25,022 nucleotides of DNA from a virus, in IMG/VR virus record IMGVR_UViG_3300036985_002072, positions 1 through 25,022 of that record. One strand, written 5' to 3'. The notes beneath the pieces were generated by a model, which did no database searches, had not been told where the DNA came from, and saw only the letters and a list, made by a program, of their open reading frames with translations. The position numbers and the translations under genes are program-made. Positions 5,639 to 11,489 of this stretch are shown here, one piece after another (the stretch's first letter is position 1; the number at the start of each line of letters is the position of its first letter).

Positions 5639-5662
5639 CCCCCCCGCACGAATGCGGGAGGG
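5639..5662 (-). terminator. GC-rich hairpin after the 114-aa gene
   Basis: CCCGCA at 5643-5648 pairs with TGCGGG at 5653-5658 around a CGAA loop, extended by C/G pairs after one mismatch. It lies between the 114-aa gene's stop and the next promoter. No U-tract follows. Confidence 0.45.
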
Positions 5663-5681
5663 TTGGCGGAGGATCGGCAGG

Positions 5682-6026
5682 TCAGCGGCGCTTGCGGCGA
5701 GCGAGCGCACGGTCGCGAGCCTCGATGGCCGCCTTGCGCAGGTAATAGACGATGCTGTCGGTGTCGCTCGCGAACTGGTCGGTCGCGAGCGTGATCAGCC
5801 GGATCTGTCCGACGATCTCGGCGTAGACCGCGTTGATGTCTGCGATCTTGCCCTCCGCGCCGAAGTGCCACAGGTGACGGATGGCTGACTCGATCCGGTC
5901 GAGCATGATCGTGATCAGGGCCGAGCCATCGACGCGGACGGGGACGGTAAAGGTCGCGGGAGATACGCCCGTGTTGGCGCTGTAGGTGACGGTCGTGACA
6001 GGGTGGATGGTGTCGTTGGTGAGCAT
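5682..6026 (-). CDS. Hypothetical protein, 114 aa
   Basis: ATG at 6026 with the start module (ATCCCGAAAGGATACCTGACCC). The N-terminal third is beta-like (VTTVTYSANTGVSPATFTVPV). The rest is helical (MLDRIESAIRHLW, IADINAVYAEIVGQIRLI) and ends in a basic tail (RALARRKRR) that could bind nucleic acid. No family is recognised. It starts with the same MLTND as the 267-aa protein, and the DNA around both starts is nearly identical, so the leader and first codons appear to be copied between genes. It is probably co-transcribed with the 55-aa gene, whose stop lies inside its ribosome-site hairpin. Confidence 0.72.
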   Translation of the reverse strand: MLTNDTIHPVTTVTYSANTGVSPATFTVPVRVDGSALITIMLDRIESAIRHLWHFGAEGKIADINAVYAEIVGQIRLITLATDQFASDTDSIVYYLRKAAIEARDRALARRKRR

Positions 6027-6035
6027 GGGTCAGGT

Positions 6036-6048
6036 ATCCTTTCGGGAT
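6036..6048 (-). promoter_or_regulatory. Ribosome-site hairpin of the 114-aa gene
   Basis: Minus-strand ATCC-CGAAA-GGAT. Its 5' arm overlaps the stop region of the 55-aa gene, so ribosomes finishing that gene would open it. Confidence 0.62.
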
Positions 6049-6215
6049 CAGCGAACAATTGGGGAAACGCGGAACACGGGTGAGAGCGTGCGGTTGGCCT
6101 TCTCAACAAGCAGGTCGTTGTACGAGCCGTAGGCGATGATCGCGTAGCCGTTACGGACGCGGTCTCCCTTGCAGATGATCAGGTTGCCGTGGCGGTCAGA
6201 CTGGAGCGTGTACAT
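6048..6215 (-). CDS. Hypothetical protein, 55 aa
   Basis: ATG at 6215 preceded by CCGAAAGGAACTGACC, the shared start module, so the short frame is credible. The product reads MYTLQSDRHGNLIICKGDRV, then a strand-rich middle (GYAIIAYGSYNDLL) and a basic C-terminus, ending SPIVR. It is compact and probably beta-rich; no family is recognised. It is the first gene of the minus-strand block after the divergent control region. Its promoter has the most symmetric operator in the window, so it and the 114-aa gene may be the most tightly controlled early genes. Confidence 0.7.
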   Translation of the reverse strand: MYTLQSDRHGNLIICKGDRVRNGYAIIAYGSYNDLLVEKANRTLSPVFRVSPIVR

Positions 6216-6222
6216 GGTCAGT

Positions 6223-6233
6223 TCCTTTCGGGA
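6223..6233 (-). promoter_or_regulatory. Minimal ribosome-site hairpin of the 55-aa gene
   Basis: Minus-strand TCC-CGAAA-GGA followed by ACTGACC-ATG. Only three base pairs, the weakest of the seven copies. A CAGCAC/GTGCTG inverted repeat at 6244-6256 lies just upstream in the same leader. Confidence 0.5.
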
Positions 6234-6270
6234 GGGGCGAGGTCAGCACCGTGCTGCTCTCGACCCCCAC

Positions 6271-6298
6271 ACAGTACACCACACTTGTGGTGATGCAA
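6271..6298 (-). promoter_or_regulatory. Divergent-region promoter with perfect palindromic operator
   Basis: Minus-strand -35 TTGCAT and -10 TACTGT with a 16-bp spacer made entirely of the operator CACCACAAGTGTGGTG (plus-strand 6277-6292; 7-bp arms, 2-base centre). The upstream A-rich box (GATCTGCAAGAAAAATC) resembles that of the 2352-2379 promoter. Confidence 0.7.
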
Positions 6299-6323
6299 AC
6301 CATTCTTCGGATTTTTCTTGCAG

Positions 6324-6337
6324 ATCGCTTGAGCGAT
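6324..6337. repeat. Palindrome in the divergent control region
   Basis: ATCGCT-TG-AGCGAT, 6-bp perfect arms with a 2-base centre, unrelated in sequence to the CCACA operator. It lies between the minus promoter and the small terminase gene and could bind a second regulator. Confidence 0.4.
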
Positions 6338-6339
6338 TC

Positions 6340-6377
6340 TTCCAAGTTGTCCACAAGTGCCGTAGGATGTGGTGGTT
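6340..6377 (+). promoter_or_regulatory. Possible late promoter of the small terminase, with operator half-sites
   Basis: TTCCAA (6340-6345) and TAGGAT (6363-6368) are 17 bp apart, a weak match to -35/-10. The same stretch holds CCACAAGTG at 6351-6359 and TGTGG at 6368-6372, matching half-sites of the early operator. If the promoter is real, the mRNA would begin almost at the ATG (leaderless). If not, AGGA at 6364-6367 could serve as ribosome site on a longer transcript. Confidence 0.3.
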
Positions 6378-6827
6378 ATGGCAAAGCAACTTCCTGCAAC
6401 AATTTTGTTCGACACCCTGCCCGAGAGCGTGGAACCGCCCGCAATGGCTGATAAGCGTGAGCGACAGATGGCCGTTTGGCTCGACACCGTGGGGGCGGGA
6501 GGGTGGCGGGCGGCCTGCGATGCGGCGGGTGTGAGCGATGCGCAGGTGCATCGGTGGCGCAGGATGTTCCCCGAGTTCGCCGAGAGGCACGACGCCACGA
6601 GCGCCGAGACGGCCACGCGACTAGAGGGCATCGTCGATGCCATCGCCACGGGCGAGATCGACGCGACCCCTGCACAGGTGACGCTCCTCCAGTTCCGCCT
6701 GAAGGGTCTGCGGCCCGAGGTCTACCGCGATCGTGCATCGGTGCAGGTCGATCAGCGCACCACGCTGTCGGCCGAGGTCGGGGAAGGTGGCAGGGCGCGG
6801 CTCCTGCTCGCCGAGTGGCAGGCGTGA
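6378..6827 (+). CDS. Terminase small subunit-like protein
   Basis: 149 aa from the ATG at 6378; the frame also opens with GTG codons at 6369 and 6372, but ATG is preferred. Residues about 40-75 (GGWRAACDAAGVSD followed by QVHRWRRMFPEF) form a helix-turn-helix of the kind found in phage small terminase subunits, which recognise the packaging site and regulate the large subunit. The C-terminal segment LKGLRPEVYRDRASVQVDQRTT is also typical of this group. It is first on the late strand with the large terminase next, which supports the call. There is an unusual non-coding gap of 189 bp between the two terminase genes. Identification rests on HTH plus context; the family is very divergent. Confidence 0.75.
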   Translation: MAKQLPATILFDTLPESVEPPAMADKRERQMAVWLDTVGAGGWRAACDAAGVSDAQVHRWRRMFPEFAERHDATSAETATRLEGIVDAIATGEIDATPAQVTLLQFRLKGLRPEVYRDRASVQVDQRTTLSAEVGEGGRARLLLAEWQA

Positions 6828-7016
6828 CGGCAACGGTGCAAGGCAGCGCGCACACACGCGTCACGCAGGCGGCCGCACGCACGCGCCACGCGCAGGCACG
6901 CACCCGCGTCACGCGCGCGCACCCACCCGTACACCCCCGAGCGCGCGCGCGCCCAGTACCTAGTATCTAATACCCCCCTCCCTTCTCACAGTACTGACCC
7001 CTAAATCCTTACCTAT
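6828..7016 (+). other. CACGC-rich low-complexity gap between terminase genes (candidate packaging or regulatory site)
   Basis: There is no credible gene here. CACGC occurs seven times on the plus strand between 6855 and 6914 (starts 6855, 6862, 6876, 6880, 6887, 6897, 6910). Two stretches alternate purine and pyrimidine (about 6846-6860 and 6941-6951), a pattern that can adopt Z-DNA. The right half is C-rich and then A/T-richer (TAGTATCTAATA) with AGTAC/GTACT repeats before the large terminase. Position and repetition suggest a terminase recognition site or a regulatory region. No ribosome site precedes the large terminase ATG. Confidence 0.45.
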
Positions 7017-8738
7017 ATGTCCGAAATCACACGACTGCGGAAGAAGTTCTTGGACGCAACGGGTACTGACCCCATCGCGCAGGCGGATTTCCGTGCTGCG
7101 TTTGCGGAAGACATCTGCTTGTGGTTGCGGCTGACGGGTTGGACTTACGCTCCGAAGGAGGTTGACCCCACCACGGGAAGAGACGTACCTAGTTTGAAGC
7201 CGAATCGGCCGTTTGTTTTGTGGCCGTGTCAGGAGAGGGCGGTGAAGGAGGTGATCGATGCTGTCGGCGATGGTCGTGATGTGGTGGTTCGGAAGAGCCG
7301 CGACATGGGCGCGAGTTGGCTGTTGGCTGCGGTCGCGGGGTGGGGATGGCTTTTCAAGGGCTGGCAGGCGTTGTTGGTCAGCCGTGTGGAGGATGGTGTT
7401 GATCGCCCCGGCGATCCTGACAGCCTGATGTGGAAGGTGGACTTCCTTCTTCAGAGTCAGCCGCCTTGGTTGCTTCCGGGGGTTGCGGACGAGTTGCTTC
7501 GGCGTGGTTCGGACACTCGTCAGCACATGATGCTGCGGAACCCGCTGTCGGGGGCGACGATTGCGGGTCAGGCGAGTACTGCCCATGTCGGCCGTGGTGG
7601 CCGTAGAACCCTGATTTTGTTTGATGAGTTTGCGTCTATGGGGGAGGCCGAGGCTGCTTGGCGGTCTGCGGCGGATGCTTCGGCGTGTCGGATTGCTGTG
7701 AGTACCCCTCTTGGGAGCGGAACCCAGTACTCGACGCTGGTACGGATGGCTCGGACGCAGGGGGATCCGAGGCTGGTGGAGTTGCTGTACACGGAGCATC
7801 CGTTCAAGGGTGCTGGTGCGGAGACTCGGGTGGATGTGGACGGCCGGGTGACGGGGATTGCGGGGTCGGAGTTCGTGTGGACACCGTGGCTTGGGGAGCA
7901 GATGAAGCGCCGCGACACGGTGGACATGGCGCAGAATGTCTTTGCGACCGAGGTTGGTAGCGGTTCGAACTTCTTCACCCCGGGCGTGGTGACGGCGCAC
8001 GCGAATGAGTTTGCGGTGGGTGGGGAGAAGTGCGAGTTGCTCCGTGGGCGGTTCGTGGCGGATCCCCACGGGCGGTGGCGGGTGTTCCGGCACGGGGATG
8101 TTGATCGGGAATATGTGATGTTTGCGGATCCGTCGTATGGGACGGGGTCGGCGAACGCTGCGATCTGCGTGATGGACGCGGAAAACCGGGAGGTGGTGGC
8201 CGAGTTTGCTGACCCGAATGTCCCACCGCACGACTTGGCGCAGGAGATGGTGGAGGTGGCGATGACGGCCTACAAGGGTCGGCGGCTGCCGATGATCGGT
8301 TGGGAGGTCAATGGCCCGGGTGCGGCGATGCACCACGACTTCCAGCGGATCGGGTACACGGCGGTGTATCGCCAGCGGATGGTGGGAACCACGACCGAGC
8401 GGCTGACGGTTCGGTACGGCTGGAACAGCAGTCGGAGGGCGAAGCGGACGCTGCTCGGTGCGTTGAGTCGGGCGATCAGTCAGGGGACTGTTCGGATTCC
8501 GAGCGAAGAAACATTGCGGGAGATGATGGATTATGTGATACTTGAAGACGGATCGATCGAGGCCGCGTCTGTACGCGACCTAGCATCGGGCGCGCGTGAG
8601 TCTCACGGCGATCGTGTGATTGCTTGTGCTGGCGCGCTGATGCTTTGCGAGGAGGGAGTGAGTTCCGAGAACAGGGACACATCTCTTCCGAGCGAAGCAT
8701 TGGGTGTGATTCTCAAACACGACGAGGTGTTCCGATGA
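7017..8738 (+). CDS. Terminase large subunit (ATPase and nuclease)
   Basis: 573 aa, normal length. It packages DNA into the prohead and cuts it. ATPase: Walker A-type VVRKSRDMGASWL at about residues 89-101, Walker B LILFDEF at 199-205 (D203, E204), coupling motif STPLGSG at 229-235. Nuclease: RNase-H-like acidic residues D371 (MFADPSYGTG), E430 (GWEVNGPG) and D532 (HGDRVIACAGA). The N-terminal region ends with RPFVLWPCQERAV, where the adenine-binding segment is expected. The ATG at 7017 is the first start after an in-frame stop, but no Shine-Dalgarno is visible (CTTACCTAT precedes it), so initiation is unusual or the start is misplaced. The stop overlaps the next gene (ATGA). Confidence 0.95.
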   Translation: MSEITRLRKKFLDATGTDPIAQADFRAAFAEDICLWLRLTGWTYAPKEVDPTTGRDVPSLKPNRPFVLWPCQERAVKEVIDAVGDGRDVVVRKSRDMGASWLLAAVAGWGWLFKGWQALLVSRVEDGVDRPGDPDSLMWKVDFLLQSQPPWLLPGVADELLRRGSDTRQHMMLRNPLSGATIAGQASTAHVGRGGRRTLILFDEFASMGEAEAAWRSAADASACRIAVSTPLGSGTQYSTLVRMARTQGDPRLVELLYTEHPFKGAGAETRVDVDGRVTGIAGSEFVWTPWLGEQMKRRDTVDMAQNVFATEVGSGSNFFTPGVVTAHANEFAVGGEKCELLRGRFVADPHGRWRVFRHGDVDREYVMFADPSYGTGSANAAICVMDAENREVVAEFADPNVPPHDLAQEMVEVAMTAYKGRRLPMIGWEVNGPGAAMHHDFQRIGYTAVYRQRMVGTTTERLTVRYGWNSSRRAKRTLLGALSRAISQGTVRIPSEETLREMMDYVILEDGSIEAASVRDLASGARESHGDRVIACAGALMLCEEGVSSENRDTSLPSEALGVILKHDEVFR

Positions 8739-8902
8739 ACTACGGTGGCGGCTACGGCAACTCGATGAACGACAAGATGCGGCGCAAGGCTGGCATCGAG
8801 AAGAACTCCGGCATGAAGCGTTCGGCGACGAACGGTGGCAACGGTGGCAAGGGTGGCGCGAAGGGTGGCCCAAAGCGTCCGAAGGCTAAGAAGGGTCGCT
8901 GA
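8735..8902 (+). CDS. Small basic Gly/Lys-rich protein, 55 aa
   Basis: ATGA overlap with the large terminase, then TGATG overlap with the next gene, so it is translationally embedded in the late operon. The N-terminus is MNYGGGYGNSMND, the middle KMRRKAGIEKNSGMKR, and the C-terminus is a Gly/Lys/Asn tail (NGGNGGKGGAKGG) ending KAKKGR. It is disordered in character and strongly basic, suggesting nucleic-acid binding or a capsid-interior role. No family is recognised. It is one of eight similar small basic proteins flanking the lectin-like pair. Confidence 0.65.
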   Translation: MNYGGGYGNSMNDKMRRKAGIEKNSGMKRSATNGGNGGKGGAKGGPKRPKAKKGR

Positions 8903-9066
8903 TGACGATCCGTCCTCCGACTTTGACCCCTGCCAAAGGAACTGGCATCACTATTGGTGGTAGAGATCGGAGAATCACTCGTCCTTTTGAAGACCTTCGC
9001 GAGAAGGAAGAAAAGAAGAAGGACGATGACGAGGACTCCAAGCGAAAGCACGAGCCACGCCGATGA
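8902..9066 (+). CDS. Small charged protein, 54 aa
   Basis: Starts in a TGATG overlap and ends overlapping the next start (ATGA). The first half is MTIRPPTLTPAKGTGITIGG, then RDRRITRPFEDL, then a very charged C-terminal half alternating Glu/Lys/Asp (LREKEEKKKDDDED) and ending EPRR. It is probably unstructured. No family is recognised. The coupled starts and stops and continuous coding layout support its reality. Confidence 0.6.
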   Translation: MTIRPPTLTPAKGTGITIGGRDRRITRPFEDLREKEEKKKDDDEDSKRKHEPRR

Positions 9067-9290
9067 AGAAGAAATCACCCAGCCTTTCCGTAGGACGCGG
9101 TGAGAAACTCCCCGTGTCGAAGGGCGCTGGCCTGACCGCGAAGGGCCGAGCGAAGTACAACCGCGAGACTGGGTCGAACCTCAAGGCTCCCCAGCCCGAG
9201 GGAGGCGCTCGCAAGCGGTCGTTCTGCGCCCGGTCGGCTGGTTGGACTGGCGAGCGCGGCAAGGCCGCAAGAAAGCGATGGAAGTGCTAA
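9063..9290 (+). CDS. DUF6321-like small phage protein, 75 aa
   Basis: Contains GAGLTAKGRAKYNRETGSNL, then KAPQPEGGARKRSFCARSAGW, ending AARKRWKC. These blocks match a widespread small phage/environmental-virus family that I recall as DUF6321, of unknown function and usually near virion genes. It is strongly basic with two cysteines (in SFCARS and at the C-terminus). It is coupled by ATGA to the previous gene and TAATG to the next. The family number is from memory. Confidence 0.72.
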   Translation: MKKKSPSLSVGRGEKLPVSKGAGLTAKGRAKYNRETGSNLKAPQPEGGARKRSFCARSAGWTGERGKAARKRWKC

Positions 9291-9427
9291 TGGCCGCGAA
9301 GAAGAACTCGCTCGTTGGCAACATCAACAAGCGCAAGGCCGCTGGGACTTCTCGTCCGAAGTCGAAGTCAACGGTCAGCGACAAGGCATTTGCCGACATG
9401 AAGCGCAACTGGGGACGGAAACGCTGA
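9290..9427 (+). CDS. Small basic protein, 45 aa
   Basis: The ATG overlaps the previous stop (TAATG) and its own stop overlaps the HNH start (TGATG), which fixes the reading. Sequence features are MAAKKNSLVGNINKRKAAGT, SRPKSKSTVSDKAFADMK and a terminal WGRKR. The SKSTVS-x-x-A-x-x-x-M pattern recalls small basic proteins encoded beside DUF6321-like genes in other phages. No function is known. Confidence 0.65.
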   Translation: MAAKKNSLVGNINKRKAAGTSRPKSKSTVSDKAFADMKRNWGRKR

Positions 9428-9648
9428 TGCCGCGCGACTATAAGGCCGAGTACGCGAAGTTCCACTCATCGACCGAGTCGAAACGCGATCGCGCGTCACG
9501 GAACAAGGTGCGCCGCGCTGCGGAGCGCGAGGGCCGCGTCAACAAGGGCGACGGCAAAGACATCGATCACAAGAATGGCAACCCAAGAGACAATCGTCGC
9601 AGCAACCTGCGCGCGGTTTCTCGCAGCACCAATCGAAGGAAAAAGTGA
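9427..9648 (+). CDS. Small HNH endonuclease-type protein, 73 aa
   Basis: The C-terminal half carries an HNH-type motif: DIDHKNGNPRDNRRSNLRAV, with the D-H pair, the NGNP turn, DN and the final NLR. The N-terminal half is a basic helix (MPRDYKAEYAKF, RNKVRRAAEREGRVNKGDGK). HNH proteins cut DNA using a divalent metal, and phages often carry one near the terminase where it can assist packaging. At 73 aa this one is short and has little besides the motif region. It is coupled at both ends (TGATG), so it is part of the operon rather than an inserted homing gene. Catalytic activity is inferred only. Confidence 0.8.
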   Translation: MPRDYKAEYAKFHSSTESKRDRASRNKVRRAAEREGRVNKGDGKDIDHKNGNPRDNRRSNLRAVSRSTNRRKK

Positions 9649-10448
9649 TGCAGAAGGACAAGTTCTACAAGCCGCAATCGTTCCCGATTGACCCACGCGA
9701 GTTTGACCCATACCGAGGCACGCGCGTGTTCAGCGACTTTTTCCAACTTGAGGATTGGACTGGATACAACACGACAACTTCTCCCACAGACGGTATTGCT
9801 CCAACGGCGGCATCGACCTTTGACTACACCGACTCACGCGGGGTAGTCGCTGGAGTTGGTTCAGTCCAACTTGCTTCCGCAAAAGATAATGGAGCAAAGT
9901 CTGAAATCAGAGACCGAACATCAAACTCTGTAAATCCCGGAATCATGTTTGGGAAATCAGAGATGGACTTTGTTGCTCGTTGCAAGTGGAGTACTAGCGC
10001 AGCAGAACAGACATTTCGTGTGGGTTTTTACGATGATGTTGCTGACTTGTCGGGAGCAAACGAAAGTCGATACGGACTGTATTTCTTCGTGAAAAACGCC
10101 ATATCGTCTACCAATCTGTACCTTGGAATCTTCAACGATTGGACAGGTACTGCATCTGCCACTTCATACAAGTTTGTCAAAGATACTGGCATCCTATTGG
10201 AGTCGTATCGCACGCTTGGCATTTTCGTGAATAAGGATGCAACCGATGTTGTGTTTACGATCGATGGTGTTGTTGTACATCGTCAATCGAACGACATTCC
10301 CAACTACCTTCGCGGTAGTTGGGTAGGAACTGCTTCTCGTCGATTGCAATGCGGTATCGCCTTACAAGCAACAGGCACAACATCCACCGCTTCAACTGCA
10401 TATGTCGATTACATGCAGTTCCGCCACTTCACAGATAGGAACATCTGA
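9648..10448 (+). CDS. Beta-sandwich (lectin/LamG-like) virion protein, paralog A
   Basis: 266 aa from ATG 9648 (AAGGA seven bases upstream); an alternative GTG at 9645 adds one residue. The protein is rich in beta strands. EQTFRVGFYDD, then RYGLYFFVKN, then LYLGIF, then YRTLGIFVNK and DVVFTIDGVVVHRQ follow the strand order of a concanavalin/laminin-G-like jelly roll, including the family's 'v-x-F-x-IDG' strand. Its neighbour at 10448-11215 has the same layout. No enzyme motif is seen. Such domains in phages usually bind glycans on the host surface or decorate capsids. The DNA is visibly A/T-richer than the flanking terminase and portal genes, suggesting separate acquisition. Confidence 0.6.
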   Translation: MQKDKFYKPQSFPIDPREFDPYRGTRVFSDFFQLEDWTGYNTTTSPTDGIAPTAASTFDYTDSRGVVAGVGSVQLASAKDNGAKSEIRDRTSNSVNPGIMFGKSEMDFVARCKWSTSAAEQTFRVGFYDDVADLSGANESRYGLYFFVKNAISSTNLYLGIFNDWTGTASATSYKFVKDTGILLESYRTLGIFVNKDATDVVFTIDGVVVHRQSNDIPNYLRGSWVGTASRRLQCGIALQATGTTSTASTAYVDYMQFRHFTDRNI

Positions 10449-11215
10449 TGTCACGAGCAAAGCAAGACATTGCGTCTGTTCCATATGACATTCGGCAATT
10501 CATGCCAACGGAATGTGTGTGGCTTCAGATGAGTGCGCATCATGGACGAAAGCAGACAAATGCTTCGGCTCCTGAAACATACGATGTTGGAGAAGGATGC
10601 ACCCTATCGGCGAGTGCAAGTAGCACCCTCACTCACTTTGTAAATACAGGTGAAGAACCGTCTGCGTATTGGAGATTGGCTATTTCGAACGCAACAGCCA
10701 ATTCTCGCGCATACATCGGACATAACCGATCAAATGGGGCAACATCTTTTACTCTTGGAAAAAACGAAGCAGATGTAACCACTCGTGTTCGCTTCAATTC
10801 GACAGACACATCAGGAAGTTTGGCCGCAACAGCAATGGTTGGGTTTTTCGACACCAATGCAGCGATGAGTTCGCAATTGTCCGCGTGTTGTTTCTACACC
10901 ACGAATCTTTCGAAGACTTGGGAGTGCAAGATCTTTGGAACTGGCGGAACAGTTGAATACGATAAAAGTTTCAATACTGGAATAAGTTCAACTGAATGGC
11001 GCGATCTATCCGTTTGGGCATCTAATGATGGGAAGAAAGCAGTCTTCACCATCGATTCTCAACCTGTGTGGTCATTGGCGGATAGCGGGTTGACAGACCT
11101 GAACAATGCTGATCGTTCAGGAGGAGGAGCGCAGATTCGCCGCATTGCTACAGGAAATGGTTCTAAAACATTTGATGTAGCGTGGTATCTAGAACGCCAT
11201 TTCTGCAAACGGTGA
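10448..11215 (+). CDS. Beta-sandwich (lectin/LamG-like) virion protein, paralog B
   Basis: 255 aa, starting in a TGATG overlap with paralog A. Corresponding blocks: FTLGKNEADVTTRVRF against IMFGKSEMDFVARCKW in A; ATAMVGFFDTNAAMS against FRVGFYDDVADLS; WRDLSVWASNDGKKAVFTIDSQPVW against YRTLGIFVNKDATDVVFTIDGVVVH. The two are diverged tandem duplicates with the same fold. This copy has three cysteines absent from A (two in SACCFYT, one in WECKIF). Function is probably glycan binding or capsid/tail decoration, inferred from fold only. A/T-richer composition is shared with A. It ends four bases before the next small gene. Confidence 0.6.
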   Translation: MSRAKQDIASVPYDIRQFMPTECVWLQMSAHHGRKQTNASAPETYDVGEGCTLSASASSTLTHFVNTGEEPSAYWRLAISNATANSRAYIGHNRSNGATSFTLGKNEADVTTRVRFNSTDTSGSLAATAMVGFFDTNAAMSSQLSACCFYTTNLSKTWECKIFGTGGTVEYDKSFNTGISSTEWRDLSVWASNDGKKAVFTIDSQPVWSLADSGLTDLNNADRSGGGAQIRRIATGNGSKTFDVAWYLERHFCKR

Positions 11216-11218
11216 TCG

Positions 11219-11350
11219 ATGCCATTCAAATCAAAAGCCCAGCAAAAATACATGTTTGCCACCATGCCCAAGACGGCTAAACGGTGGGCAAGCGAGACAA
11301 AGAACATAAAATCGCTGCCGAAAAAGGCCGCGAAGAAACGGAGCAAGTAA
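11219..11350 (+). CDS. Small basic phage protein, 43 aa (MPFKSKAQQKYM type)
   Basis: MPFKSKAQQKYMFATMPKTA, then KRWASETKNIKSLPKKAAKK. The opening 'MPFKSxAQxxYM' followed by a 'P-K-x-A-x-x-W' block is a recurrent small-phage-protein signature I recognise, with no known function. It is strongly basic. Its stop overlaps the next start (TAATG). Confidence 0.7.
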   Translation: MPFKSKAQQKYMFATMPKTAKRWASETKNIKSLPKKAAKKRSK

Positions 11351-11487
11351 TGCCGACAGTCTCATCGCAGAGGGAGCGCATGATGCACGAGAAGATGCAC
11401 CGCTCCGGCAAGGCGAAGACCGCGCTCGCGAAGGCGGGGCGCAAGATGAATGGAAACTGCAAGAAGTGCGCGAAGCGCAGGAGTTGA
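11350..11487 (+). CDS. Small basic protein, 45 aa, with a CxxC pair
   Basis: Starts in a TAATG overlap. The sequence is MPTVSSQRERMMHEKMHRSG, then KAKTALAKAGRKMNGNCKKC, ending AKRRS. The C-terminal CKKC could bind metal or form a disulfide; the rest is basic helix. No family is recognised. Coupling to its neighbours supports it as a real gene. Confidence 0.6.
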   Translation: MPTVSSQRERMMHEKMHRSGKAKTALAKAGRKMNGNCKKCAKRRS

Positions 11488-11489
11488 AC

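Noticed and set aside
6476-6970. Plus-strand frame running through the small terminase into the CACGC-rich gap
   Set aside because: Translates to Arg/Ala/His low-complexity sequence produced by the CG/CA repeats. The small terminase frame has the HTH and better codon usage.
6960-8336. Long minus-strand frame (458 codons) opposite the large terminase
   Set aside because: Its product is an Arg/His/Pro-rich sequence of low-complexity character with no ribosome site. The plus strand here carries a terminase with all catalytic motifs.
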